A stretch of DNA of 64,000 bases from a virus. Within the stretch, counting starts at the first letter, position 1. Each line of letters opens with the position of its first letter. Location of the stretch: positions 1 to 64,000 of IMG/VR virus record IMGVR_UViG_3300047994_000054; one strand, given 5' to 3'. The position numbers were made by a program, and so were the translations under genes. Of the stretch, positions 53,422 through 62,987 are shown piece by piece. The notes below the pieces were generated by a model that ran no database searches, was not told the DNA's origin, and worked only from the letters and a program-made list of their open reading frames with translations.

Positions 53422-56400
53422 ATGGCTGACGAGACCAGCAACTTTCTGATCAACGTCGAGACGACCGGCAACACGTCGGGCATCTCGGAGGTCAGCGAAG
53501 CTCTTGCCGCCATTCCCGATGTCGCGGAGGAGTCGGCCAGCAAGACCAATGAGGCCCTCGCTGGCATCGGCGACATCGACGCGGGCGGCATCTCGAAGTT
53601 CACCGCGCAGGTCGACGCCGCCCTCACATCAGCGGCCGACGGCGCCAAGGCTCGCGTGGCCGAGATCAAGGGCGCGCTCGCTGAGGCCACCACGATCGTT
53701 CCGACCAACGCCGACATCGCCCGGCAGAACGAGAGGGCGCGCGCGGCGGTCAGCGAGCAGGCCAGGGTCCCCAGGCCGGCCGCGAGTTTCATCAACGCCG
53801 GACTCACGAACGCGGAGATCACTGAGTTCGCCGGCATTCCCACTGCGGATCTTGAGTCCTATCGCACGCTGCTGGGGCTTGAGACGGAGGCCGAGCAGGG
53901 GGCTCGCGGGCTCCAGTCTGCGATCCAGGGACTCCAGGCTCCACTGGATGAGTTCACCGCTGAGGGCGTGGTCGGTCTCCGCGCAATCAACTCTGAGATC
54001 ACCTTCCTGGAGAAGCAGAGCGCCCTTCTTCGACAGTCGCTCGTCACGGGCAGGACCTCAGCAGGCGATCCGCTCTCTGATTTCGAGAAAAACAACATCA
54101 GCGAGCAGATCGACCTCAACAGCGCTCAGTCCAGCGTGCTGCGGACGTCTCGAAAGGACCTTCTCACCGGCTCTCAGGAGACAGCGACCAGCACCACAGA
54201 CGTCACGCTCGAGGAGCGCCTGGCCCAGGTCACGGCCCTCACCGCCGAGGGAAAGAACAAGGAGGCCGTCGCTACTGCTGGCCTGGGCTTGGCTGAGCAG
54301 AAGCTCGAGACGATCCGACAGGCGGGCATCACTGGCACCACTGAGGAACTCGCTGCAATCAAGGCCCTGACAGCGGCGCAGGAACGACTCGCTGCCGTTC
54401 AGGACTCGCAGGCAGCAGCAGCCGCGAAGGCGGCGGAAGCCGGCGGCGGCGGCATCGGTGGTTTCTTCCGAGGTTTCCAAGGCGGCCTGGGCGGCGGTGA
54501 CGAGGGCCAGGACGCAGAGTCGCTGGGCAACACGACCGCACAGGTCGCCAAGTATCTGCTGCTCTACCAGGCGTTCCGCCTCGTCGAGGACGGACTCAAG
54601 CAGGCCATCACCCAGTCGGTCGACTTCGACCGGGCGATCACCGACCTGGGCAACCGGCTCGACCTGCCACGCGACAAGGCCACCGCGCTGGCCAACTCTC
54701 TCGGCTCGATCGGCGCACCGGCCGGCCTCGCTCCCAGTCAGTCCGTCGAGCTCGGCGCGCAGTTCGCCGGTGCTTTCCAGGGCCAGGGTTCGTCCACGCA
54801 GCTCGCCCAGCAGGGCAGCCAGCTCGGCGCTGAACTCACCGTGCTGGGCGGATCGGCTGAGGCCGCGCAGGCTGACCTCGAGGATCTGGTGGCCGCAACG
54901 AGGGCCTTCAACCTCACGGCTGCCGACACGCCGCGCGTGCTGGATGCAGCGACCAGCGCGGCGCAGAACTTCGGTCTGGCCAACGCACAGGCGGTGCTGC
55001 CGGGTCTCGCCCAGATCGGTGACCTCGCCACGAGTGCCGGCTTCTCCGTCGAGCAGACCGCCAACACGCTGGCTGACCTCCAGGCGCGCACGGGTGAGTC
55101 CAGCGCAGCCACGGCCGGCGAGCTCCAGCGCTTCTTCGGTCGCGAGGGCAACGCTGCGTTCCAGGAGGTCTTCGCCAACCTCGGCATCAACACCCTCCAG
55201 CCGTTCAACGACGAGCTGTCGGACCTCTCGGCGAAGTTCGACACGCTCACGCAGAAGCAGAAGGACTTCATCACCGCCCAGTTCGGTGGTGGTCGTGCCG
55301 GCGTCGCCGCGCTCGCTCTGATCGAGGACTACGGCAACGTCCAGGAGGCGACGAACAAGAGCGTCTCCGAAGGCGGTATCGCGCAGGAGCAGTACTTCAA
55401 GCGTCTGGACGACGTACGCGGTCTGCTCGAGCAGCTCAAGGGTGACCTTCTCGAGATCGCCAAGGACGTCGGCACCTCAGGCATCGGTGCCGGTGCGGGC
55501 GTTCTGCTTGAAGCCTTCAAGCCGGTTCTCGACACGGTGCAGCAGTTGCTTGCCGTGTTCGACTCCATCCCCGCGCCGCTGCGTGAAGCTGCCTTCCTGG
55601 TCGGCGAGATCGCTCTCGCAGCCAACCTGATCGGCAAGCTCGACCTGGGCACCCGCGTCGGCAACATTGCCGGGAACGCTCGTTCTCGCGTCGGTGGCAT
55701 CGGCGCCACCGGACCGGCCGGCACGATCGGTGACGCGGAAGCCGAAAGCGCCGCCAAGATCGAGGCCGCTTCCACTGAGGTAGTCGCGGCCGAGACGAAG
55801 TTCGCGGACGACGTCTTCGGTGTCGGAGGAGCGAAGCTCACTGCCGGCATCGACGCGCTCACCTCCGCGCTGACCCGTGGCGCTGAGCAGCTCGACGCGG
55901 AGGGACTGACTGGCTCCAGCGGGGTCGGACGCGCCGCGCTGAATCTTGGCGCCGTTGACGTCGTTGACGCCGCCAAGACGTCCGGCCTGCTTATCACCGA
56001 CGCCGTGGGGACGCTCGCGACGTCCATCAAGGGCGCTGCGAGTGGGCTGTTGGAAGCCGTCGGGCCGTTGGGCGTGGCTCTCGCTGGCGCCTTCCTGATC
56101 GACCAGACCTTCAATGCCACCAGCAAGGTTCTCTCGGCGCAGGTCTCGGCCGGCGGTGGCGGGACATCGGCTGATGATTTCCTCAATGGCGCCAACGCAG
56201 CCGGCAATCAGGCCGTCTCGGATCGCCGTGATTCCAGTGGTTTCTTCGGCGCGACCATCAACGCGCTGCTCGGGAACCAGGCCGGTCGGGACGCAGCCGC
56301 GAGCGCTCGTTCGCAGCAGCTGGACGCGGCCCTGGCCAAGCAGATCCAGACCGCCGGCGCAGGTCAGACGGCTGCGAACGCCAACGAGGCTCTGGTCGAT

Positions 56401-58473
56401 CTCCAGGACGCCACGGATGGCACGAATGGTCTGACGACGTCGCTCAAGAACCTCGCTGCCGTAGGTCTCACTGCACAGCAGCAGTTCGATGCTGTGAGCG
56501 ACGCGCTCAGCGACGCGAACAAGGCGGCCAACGGGTTCATCGCTCCTGGTCAGTTCGCCAAGATCGCCTCCGTCGTCGGAGCGAACGCGGCGCAGGACCT
56601 GAGTGCCGACTCCACCATCGGGTCCACGTCAGTCCCGCTCACCGGCAACATTGGCGTTCCCGGCACGAGCTTCCGCGTTCCCGGCACGAGCTTCCTCAAG
56701 GACGCTCTCGGAGTCGGGCAGTCGTTCCTGTTCAAGCCGCGAGCTAACAGCGAATCGAACGCCGACACCCTGACGAAGTCTCAGTCGACGGACCTCTCGT
56801 CGGCTGTCTCCGCGTCGATCCAGTCGTTCCTGAACAGCAACGATCCGTTCGGCGATCCGCTGACGGCTCAGCAGCTCCAGCAGGAGCGTGACCAGGCCGT
56901 GCAGGCGGCCGTCACCAAGCTCCAGAACGACGGAAAGAATGCGGCGCAGATCGCGAAGCTGTTGCCCGATCTCAAGACCTCGATCGGTCAGGCGGTCAGT
57001 GCTCAGCTCGCTTCCCTGACGAGCAACAGCAACCTCTCGGTGGCCGATGTTGCCGACGACGTCACCGGCCTGACGCAGACCGCTCAGCAGGCCGGCACGG
57101 ACGAGGTGACCAACGCGTCATTGGGTGGTGCGGCCGTCGGTCCTGCTGGTGTCACTGGCGCCAACACGACCTTGCAGGATCTCTTGCAGACGAGAGCCGA
57201 GCTGCTCAAGCAAGCAGTCGTCAAGACGCCAGGCGGACAGCAGGTGCTGTCGCAGCTCAACCAGAACATCGCCGCTGCGCAGCTCGCGCTCCAGCAGGCC
57301 ACCACAACGCAGATCGGCGTCGATGGCCAGTTGGCACAGTCCTTGATCTCGCCGCTCGACAAGGACGGCACGATCAAGGCGAACATCGCCACCTTGCAGG
57401 CCGAGCTCAAGAACACCTCCGAGGTCAGCGCTCGCGAGGCTCTCCAGGCGCAGATCAACCAGGCCAGTCAGCAGCTGGCCGCTCAGGTCACCTCCGACAT
57501 CAACGCCGCGTATGCCGTAGGTGTGGCCTCCGATGACGCCGTGGGGCAGGCCCAGGTCGCGCTTGAGCAGGCCCTGAACACTCAGCAGCGTGACCTCGCG
57601 CAGGGGGCGACCGGATCTCAGGTCTCGCAGGACACCGTGGCTGTGGCCAACGCCAAGCTGGCGTCCCTGCAAGCGGGCATCGCCCAGACGGTCGCGCAGC
57701 AGACGGCGTCGGCCCGTGCGGGTGATCCGCTGGCACAGGCCACCACGGCGCTCACGACGGCGCAGGAGACGCTGACGGGCATCACCGCTGGCACCACGGC
57801 GTACTACACGCAGCTGGCCACCATCAACCAGGCGCAGTACGCCCTGGCGCAGGCCATCGCCACCGACGCGAGCAACCAGTTCCTGCTGGCCCGCGACACG
57901 ACGAACCCGGTCGACACGGCACGCGCTGCCCTCCAGCAGGCGCTCGTGCAGCAGGCACAGGACCAGAAGCGCGGTACTGGCAACGCGGCGGCCGACAAGG
58001 TCGCCGTCGAGAACGCGCAGGAGGCGGCCATCCAGGCCGTCCTCACGCAGCAGCTCTCGCTCCAGGAGACGGCGTTCAACCTGCATCAGGAGACGGGCCA
58101 GCAGTACCTGGACTTCCTGGAGAACCAGAAGACGTCGCTCACCGCTCAGCTTGCCGCGACCAAGAAGGGCAGCGAGGGCTACCAGCAGCTCATCGACGAC
58201 CTGAACACCGTCAACGGCGACATCCTGTCGGTAAGCCAGCAGTACTCCGGCCAGTTCAACCTGGGCAACATCAAGGTGCCCACGGTCTACGACGCTCGTG
58301 TCCAAGAGGCCAATCCAAGCGCCGGCCTGGGCGCCTCGACCAACGTGCAGAACGTCTACTTCTCCATCAACGGCGCCGACACCAACGCGGTGAAGCAGAT
58401 CATCAGCCAGACGCTGGGCCAGCAGCCGCTGTCGACGCGCGGCGTGACGACCAGGAAGGTCACGGTCTCCTGA
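53422..58473 (+). CDS. Tape measure protein
   Basis: A 1683-residue protein; ATG 53422 follows AGAGGAGG at 8 bases (the GTG at 53413 is too close). Long helical chain rich in Gln, Ala and Thr; hydrophobic segments near 760-790 and 860-890 (LREAAFLVGEIALAANLIGK, GLLEAVGPLGVALAGAFLID) could cross the membrane during DNA entry. Short duplications occur (VPGTSF twice). The C-terminal 200 residues are coiled coil. No peptidase or muramidase domain seen. At about 0.15 nm per residue the tail would be near 250 nm. Confidence 0.93.
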   Translation: MADETSNFLINVETTGNTSGISEVSEALAAIPDVAEESASKTNEALAGIGDIDAGGISKFTAQVDAALTSAADGAKARVAEIKGALAEATTIVPTNADIARQNERARAAVSEQARVPRPAASFINAGLTNAEITEFAGIPTADLESYRTLLGLETEAEQGARGLQSAIQGLQAPLDEFTAEGVVGLRAINSEITFLEKQSALLRQSLVTGRTSAGDPLSDFEKNNISEQIDLNSAQSSVLRTSRKDLLTGSQETATSTTDVTLEERLAQVTALTAEGKNKEAVATAGLGLAEQKLETIRQAGITGTTEELAAIKALTAAQERLAAVQDSQAAAAAKAAEAGGGGIGGFFRGFQGGLGGGDEGQDAESLGNTTAQVAKYLLLYQAFRLVEDGLKQAITQSVDFDRAITDLGNRLDLPRDKATALANSLGSIGAPAGLAPSQSVELGAQFAGAFQGQGSSTQLAQQGSQLGAELTVLGGSAEAAQADLEDLVAATRAFNLTAADTPRVLDAATSAAQNFGLANAQAVLPGLAQIGDLATSAGFSVEQTANTLADLQARTGESSAATAGELQRFFGREGNAAFQEVFANLGINTLQPFNDELSDLSAKFDTLTQKQKDFITAQFGGGRAGVAALALIEDYGNVQEATNKSVSEGGIAQEQYFKRLDDVRGLLEQLKGDLLEIAKDVGTSGIGAGAGVLLEAFKPVLDTVQQLLAVFDSIPAPLREAAFLVGEIALAANLIGKLDLGTRVGNIAGNARSRVGGIGATGPAGTIGDAEAESAAKIEAASTEVVAAETKFADDVFGVGGAKLTAGIDALTSALTRGAEQLDAEGLTGSSGVGRAALNLGAVDVVDAAKTSGLLITDAVGTLATSIKGAASGLLEAVGPLGVALAGAFLIDQTFNATSKVLSAQVSAGGGGTSADDFLNGANAAGNQAVSDRRDSSGFFGATINALLGNQAGRDAAASARSQQLDAALAKQIQTAGAGQTAANANEALVDLQDATDGTNGLTTSLKNLAAVGLTAQQQFDAVSDALSDANKAANGFIAPGQFAKIASVVGANAAQDLSADSTIGSTSVPLTGNIGVPGTSFRVPGTSFLKDALGVGQSFLFKPRANSESNADTLTKSQSTDLSSAVSASIQSFLNSNDPFGDPLTAQQLQQERDQAVQAAVTKLQNDGKNAAQIAKLLPDLKTSIGQAVSAQLASLTSNSNLSVADVADDVTGLTQTAQQAGTDEVTNASLGGAAVGPAGVTGANTTLQDLLQTRAELLKQAVVKTPGGQQVLSQLNQNIAAAQLALQQATTTQIGVDGQLAQSLISPLDKDGTIKANIATLQAELKNTSEVSAREALQAQINQASQQLAAQVTSDINAAYAVGVASDDAVGQAQVALEQALNTQQRDLAQGATGSQVSQDTVAVANAKLASLQAGIAQTVAQQTASARAGDPLAQATTALTTAQETLTGITAGTTAYYTQLATINQAQYALAQAIATDASNQFLLARDTTNPVDTARAALQQALVQQAQDQKRGTGNAAADKVAVENAQEAAIQAVLTQQLSLQETAFNLHQETGQQYLDFLENQKTSLTAQLAATKKGSEGYQQLIDDLNTVNGDILSVSQQYSGQFNLGNIKVPTVYDARVQEANPSAGLGASTNVQNVYFSINGADTNAVKQIISQTLGQQPLSTRGVTTRKVTVS

Positions 58474-58474
58474 C

Positions 58475-58894
58475 ATGCCCTTTCATGTAGGACTTCTGCG
58501 TTGGGTCTTCACCGACCCGACACCCGGTGCCGATCCGGCCACCTACACGGTGCCGATCAACCCGAACCAGATGACGAGTCCCTACTCGGCGCCTCGAGCG
58601 ATCACCACGAAGACGACAACGGCCGTTGGCGGCCAATCGCTGGTTTTCGAGGGCGCGACGCCGCCGCAGGAGATGACCTTCCAGGGAACGATCTTCACCG
58701 AGGATCACCTCAACGCGATGCTCACCTGGCGAGCGAAGACCGCCATCACCACAATCACCGATCACTTCGGCCGCATCTGGACCGTCTACTGGGAGGACTT
58801 CCAGGCCATCGCCGCCGGCTCGAGCCAGTACCCGAACAAGCACACCTACACCGCCAAGGTGCTCATCCTCGGCGGACCGGATGGTGGCGTGTGA
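58475..58894 (+). CDS. Minor tail protein, distal-tail-like
   Basis: A 139-residue protein: YTVPINPNQMTSPYSAPRAI, VFEGATPPQEMTFQGTIFTE, and WTVYWEDFQAIAAGSSQYPN. The small beta protein right after the tape measure is characteristic of a distal tail protein or LysM-like hub adapter. Starts one base after the tape measure stop. Confidence 0.72.
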   Translation: MPFHVGLLRWVFTDPTPGADPATYTVPINPNQMTSPYSAPRAITTKTTTAVGGQSLVFEGATPPQEMTFQGTIFTEDHLNAMLTWRAKTAITTITDHFGRIWTVYWEDFQAIAAGSSQYPNKHTYTAKVLILGGPDGGV

Positions 58895-58904
58895 GGAGCT
58901 CGTC

Positions 58905-61091
58905 ATGAGAAACGTCCCGCCCCGGATGGATGCCATCTGGAACTCGGGTGCCTTTGTCGGCGCCCAGCGTCCGATGGTGCGCATCACCGTCGGTGCCTGG
59001 ACCATGAAGGAGACGGCGGTCCCCGGCAACGTCTACCGCTCAGCGATCTTCGGCCAGACGCAGGAGCCGATCGAGCTCCCCAATGTGCAGCAGTGGACGT
59101 GGACCAAGAGCACCGGCCAGGCAGCCGGCACCTTCCAGCTGAACCTCATCAACGTGAAGGCGTACCCGCCCGGTGTCGCGGCGCAGCTGCTGTCGCTCGG
59201 GCGTCTCGAGACGGGGATGCAGCAGGGCGCCTATACGCCGAACTACACGCCGCTGTCGGCGAGCAAGCCGTCGACCAACGTGGGCTACAACAAGGTGCTG
59301 CCACCTCGAGCTCGTAACACCGCCAGCCCGTGGCAGTCGCTGCTTATCCCAGACACGATCATCAAGTCGTACGAGGGCTTCGGCGTCGACCCGAGCGTAG
59401 CTCCCGAGGCGGACGCGAACCTGGTGCAGACCGGCATCTGGCTGATCGACCAGGTCGTCTACGGCACGGACGGCACCATCGTGGTGACAGGTCGGGACCT
59501 CGGCCGGCTGTTCGTCGACACGATCACGGTGTTCCCGAATGTGCCGGCCAACTGGTACCCGCTGTCGTTCGACGCCTTCCAGAACGTGCCGGCCATCACC
59601 GCGCTCCAGCCGGTCACCCAGTCCGCGTCCGGAACCCTCACGCCCGACCACTCCAGCAACCTCGTGCACAACGGCGACGCACCGGAGTACGGACACCGTC
59701 TGGCCGACGCCTTCGACTCCGATCGCAGCACCTACTGGTTGTCGGTCGGCAACGCCGCACCCAACGCCGACTACTCGTTCGAGTACGTCGAAGGCGACAT
59801 GCCCGCCGGCGAGGTCAGCGCCGTCACCGTGGACGTCGTGAAGGGGCCATACACGGCATACATCTCGGTTTATGCGGATGGTGCATGGCAGGGCGCGAAC
59901 GTCGTGCCCTACAACCCGGACGACCCGATCTCCGGTCCCAACGGCTCGAACATCCCTTACGTCACAGCGGGTTCGACCAACGCCGACGCACCCACCACGT
60001 TCACGTTCTCGCCCATCAAGGGCGCCACGAAGATCCGCTGCTGCCTGACCAACCTCCAGGACTTCGGACTCGGGCCGTACGTGCACCGTGCCGGCATCAG
60101 GACGCTGAGCGCCAAGTACTCGCAGGTGATCGGGGAGAAGAAGATCACCCTGTCGCCTGCCAAGCGGCTCGGCAACTATGCGGACTTCACCGATTTGATC
60201 AAGCTGTTCAGCCTGTGGTCGGGCTTCTACTGGCCGCGCACCGATGCGAGCTTTGTCAACTCCGACGGCACCACGCAGACACAGAACGCACCAAGCAACG
60301 ACTCCGCCCTCAAGGAGGGTCGCGTCTGGGGTGACCTCGCGCAGACGGGAACGGTCGGTCTCGTCAGTCTCACCGCTGACATCTGGGACCACATCACGAT
60401 GGCCGACGCGGTCGCGTACATCCAGGACATGATCGGCTTCGTCTTCTTCATCGGAGACCTCGGCGGCGTCGTCTGGCGGCTGCCGAACTACTACACGACC
60501 GGCAACTACTACGAACTCGACGAGGACCGCGTCGGCGGCGCGGCACCCAGGACGCACGACACCGTCCTCATCGACGAGACCAAGCAGCTCCAGTCGCTGT
60601 TCGTGACGCTGAACTCCCAGAACGTCCGTGAGCGGGTCGCCGTCAGTACGGCAAACGGTTCCTACGGCGCGGTGGTGGCTGGCTTCAACCCGAACCCCGA
60701 CGGTCAGATCCGCATCGGCGTCTACTCGGACTATCGGTTCGCCTCCGCGAAGGAGTGCCGGATCATGGCCGAGCTGGTGGCGCTCCAGCAGATGTTCACG
60801 TTCCGCACCGACCAGGTGATCATCCCCGGCTACCCGCGTCTCCAGATCGACGACCAGGTGCTGATCAAGGAGCAGATCACCGGCGAGTACTACCGGCACT
60901 ACATCTCCGGGATCGTCAGTGCGATCGACCTCGGCACGGGCGTGTACAACTACACGCTCACCACCAACTGGCTCGGCAACCAGCCCATCGACTACTGGGC
61001 CTTCGACTTCACGCTGCTGTCGCAGGACACCCAGGAGTACCTCAAGACGCTCGGCCAGGCACCCGCCTATGCGGAGAACGGAAGCACATGA
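58905..61091 (+). CDS. Minor tail protein (large tail-tip hub)
   Basis: A 728-residue protein; ATG 58905 after GAGGAG at 6 bases. Beta-rich N-terminus (WTWTKSTGQAAGTFQLNLIN), a carbohydrate-binding-like middle (DAFDSDRSTYWLSVGNAAPN, discoidin-type), and a hub end (IIPGYPRLQIDDQVLIKEQI). Probably the central baseplate or tail-tip hub. Ends in an ATGA overlap. Confidence 0.78.
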   Translation: MRNVPPRMDAIWNSGAFVGAQRPMVRITVGAWTMKETAVPGNVYRSAIFGQTQEPIELPNVQQWTWTKSTGQAAGTFQLNLINVKAYPPGVAAQLLSLGRLETGMQQGAYTPNYTPLSASKPSTNVGYNKVLPPRARNTASPWQSLLIPDTIIKSYEGFGVDPSVAPEADANLVQTGIWLIDQVVYGTDGTIVVTGRDLGRLFVDTITVFPNVPANWYPLSFDAFQNVPAITALQPVTQSASGTLTPDHSSNLVHNGDAPEYGHRLADAFDSDRSTYWLSVGNAAPNADYSFEYVEGDMPAGEVSAVTVDVVKGPYTAYISVYADGAWQGANVVPYNPDDPISGPNGSNIPYVTAGSTNADAPTTFTFSPIKGATKIRCCLTNLQDFGLGPYVHRAGIRTLSAKYSQVIGEKKITLSPAKRLGNYADFTDLIKLFSLWSGFYWPRTDASFVNSDGTTQTQNAPSNDSALKEGRVWGDLAQTGTVGLVSLTADIWDHITMADAVAYIQDMIGFVFFIGDLGGVVWRLPNYYTTGNYYELDEDRVGGAAPRTHDTVLIDETKQLQSLFVTLNSQNVRERVAVSTANGSYGAVVAGFNPNPDGQIRIGVYSDYRFASAKECRIMAELVALQQMFTFRTDQVIIPGYPRLQIDDQVLIKEQITGEYYRHYISGIVSAIDLGTGVYNYTLTTNWLGNQPIDYWAFDFTLLSQDTQEYLKTLGQAPAYAENGST

Positions 61092-61696
61092 CCGACACGC
61101 TGACCGCACTCCAGCAGCACGGCGCCTACGTCGCGCGGTCGCTGTTCAACGCGGCGAAGACCACCCGGCAGTCGGCTGTCATCGCGACTCGCGGCTCGGG
61201 CAACATCGTCACGCCGGTCACCTTCGACACGCCGTTCCTCAACGAACGACCCATCGTCAACACCGGCTACGTGCTGCTGTCGGGCTACGACCCCAGCATT
61301 CCCGTCTCGCCCGACGTCGCAGACACTGTCAACTTGACGACGATCCTACTGGCTGGCGAATACGGGGTTACCTACTACAACAGCGGCGAGTCTGACGGCC
61401 CTACCCCGGGTGGGCTCGAGTGGGCGCTTCGTCGCTTCCTGCGCGGCATCATCGTTTCTGTCGGCGTGCGCTCGTGGGTCACGAAGACTGACGGCCAGGG
61501 CAACACTGTCTACACGGGTGCCAACGTCCTGATCTTCGTGAGTTCACTGACTGGCCAGGCAGGCTCCCATGCTGACTTCGGGGTTAACGTACCTTCGCCC
61601 ACCAGTTACATCACGACGATCGAGCATCACATCGTCTTCGAGGGTCTGAGCTACAACCCGGTGCCGCAGGACGTCTCTGGAGGAGGTAACGCATGA
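61088..61696 (+). CDS. Minor tail protein
   Basis: A 202-residue protein from ATG 61088: RSLFNAAKTTRQSAVIATRG, VTFDTPFLNERPIVNTGYVL, and LTGQAGSHADFGVNVPSPTS. Beta-rich, no enzymatic motif. Part of the tail-tip or fiber set. It overlaps both neighbours by 4 bases. Confidence 0.72.
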   Translation: MTDTLTALQQHGAYVARSLFNAAKTTRQSAVIATRGSGNIVTPVTFDTPFLNERPIVNTGYVLLSGYDPSIPVSPDVADTVNLTTILLAGEYGVTYYNSGESDGPTPGGLEWALRRFLRGIIVSVGVRSWVTKTDGQGNTVYTGANVLIFVSSLTGQAGSHADFGVNVPSPTSYITTIEHHIVFEGLSYNPVPQDVSGGGNA

Positions 61697-62976
61697 GCAC
61701 GTTCACGAGCCGCTTCGGCTTCAACAAGTTCGGCGGTTTGGTCGGCGGCAGCATCCAGGACGATGGCTACAAGTTCGCCAACATCGACATCGACGCCGTG
61801 GACAAGCTGTTCACGGCCTTCGAGGCGCACACCCACGAGACGCACGGGCCGCTGGCCAACCCGTCCGGGCCGCCAACGGGCGCTGTCGTCGACACGGGCG
61901 GCAGCTTCGCGCCCGGTCTCCAGCTCTACTACTGCGTCACGTACCTCGACCAGAACGGCTTGGAGACGGGGCGCTCGGCCACGCTGAACCTGTCGACGCC
62001 TGACATCGCGGCAGGTCCCGCGCTGCCGGCGGTGACTGGCGGTACGGGTGGAAACCTGGTCCTGGGCAACTACACCTACTGGCTGACCCAGGTCACCGCC
62101 GGTGTCGAGAGCGACATCTCCGCGAGTGCGAGCATCACCCTCCAAGCGGGTCAGAGCTCCGTCACGGTCACCGCGTCGGAGAGCGGCACCTACAACGTCT
62201 ACCGGCAGGGACCCGCCGACGTCGCTGGCTACAAGGTCCACCAGATCGTGGCCGGCACCGTCTTCAACGACACGGGTGCGGTCTATCCCAGCGACATCAA
62301 CTATGACCCGACGCAGGCGCTGCCGACCTCCGGCGTGAGCCTGCCCGGCACCTACTCCACGACGATCGACATCGCCAGTGCTGACGCCAGCCTGGTCGGC
62401 ACGCTTCCGGGCTGGAAGCTCTACCGCTCCATCGGAGACGACACCTTCACCAGCCCGGCCCTTGTCGCCACGGTCACCCAGACGGTCTCGGGAGGCGGCG
62501 GTGGCATCGTCACCACCTACACCGACGTCGGCGCTGCCACGCTGACCGGCCAGCCGCCGTACGCCAGCCAGACGATCGCCAGCTTCGGTGTCGTCGGTGG
62601 AGGCGGTGGAGGTGGCGGCGGTGCGGCCGGCGGCTACGTCGAGAACCCGATCCTGCTCGCCAGTGACGGCACGCCCTACCGGGTGGACGTGAACTCGGCC
62701 GGCTCGCTCATCGCCATCAGTCCTGGCGACACGACGTACGGCATCTTCGGCACGCCGTACCCCATCGGGTCGGGACCGTGCTTCGACACCAGCACCGACG
62801 TCTGGCGCTTGACCGTCGAGGAAGGTGGCACGTTGGTCACGACCAATGGTGCGACTGTCGATGCCACTCGGGACCAGGTCTACACCGCAGGGACCGGACC
62901 TCGATTGGTGACGCCGACCGGCAGTTACGACCTGACCCTCGATACAAGCGGCGCCCTGCTGCTGACGACCGTCTGA
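61693..62976 (+). CDS. Tail fiber / minor tail protein
   Basis: A 427-residue protein from ATG 61693. N-terminal attachment (FTSRFGFN-KFGGLVGGS), HTHETHGPLANPSGPP, two Fn3/Ig-like beta domains (LYYCVTYLDQNGLETGRSAT, VTVTASESGTYNVYRQGPAD) with LPGWKLYRS, then a Gly run (VVGGGGGGGGGAAGG, about 300-315) and a short beta end. Typical tail fiber with carbohydrate-binding modules. Confidence 0.78.
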   Translation: MSTFTSRFGFNKFGGLVGGSIQDDGYKFANIDIDAVDKLFTAFEAHTHETHGPLANPSGPPTGAVVDTGGSFAPGLQLYYCVTYLDQNGLETGRSATLNLSTPDIAAGPALPAVTGGTGGNLVLGNYTYWLTQVTAGVESDISASASITLQAGQSSVTVTASESGTYNVYRQGPADVAGYKVHQIVAGTVFNDTGAVYPSDINYDPTQALPTSGVSLPGTYSTTIDIASADASLVGTLPGWKLYRSIGDDTFTSPALVATVTQTVSGGGGGIVTTYTDVGAATLTGQPPYASQTIASFGVVGGGGGGGGGAAGGYVENPILLASDGTPYRVDVNSAGSLIAISPGDTTYGIFGTPYPIGSGPCFDTSTDVWRLTVEEGGTLVTTNGATVDATRDQVYTAGTGPRLVTPTGSYDLTLDTSGALLLTTV

Positions 62977-62987
62977 GGAGACGACCC

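Noticed and set aside
59040-61109. Long minus-strand open frame opposite the tail hub gene
   Set aside because: Mirror frame of a GC-rich gene; composition (Val/Asp/Arg/Gly-rich, no motifs) is that of an antisense shadow, and no ribosome site or operon context fits.
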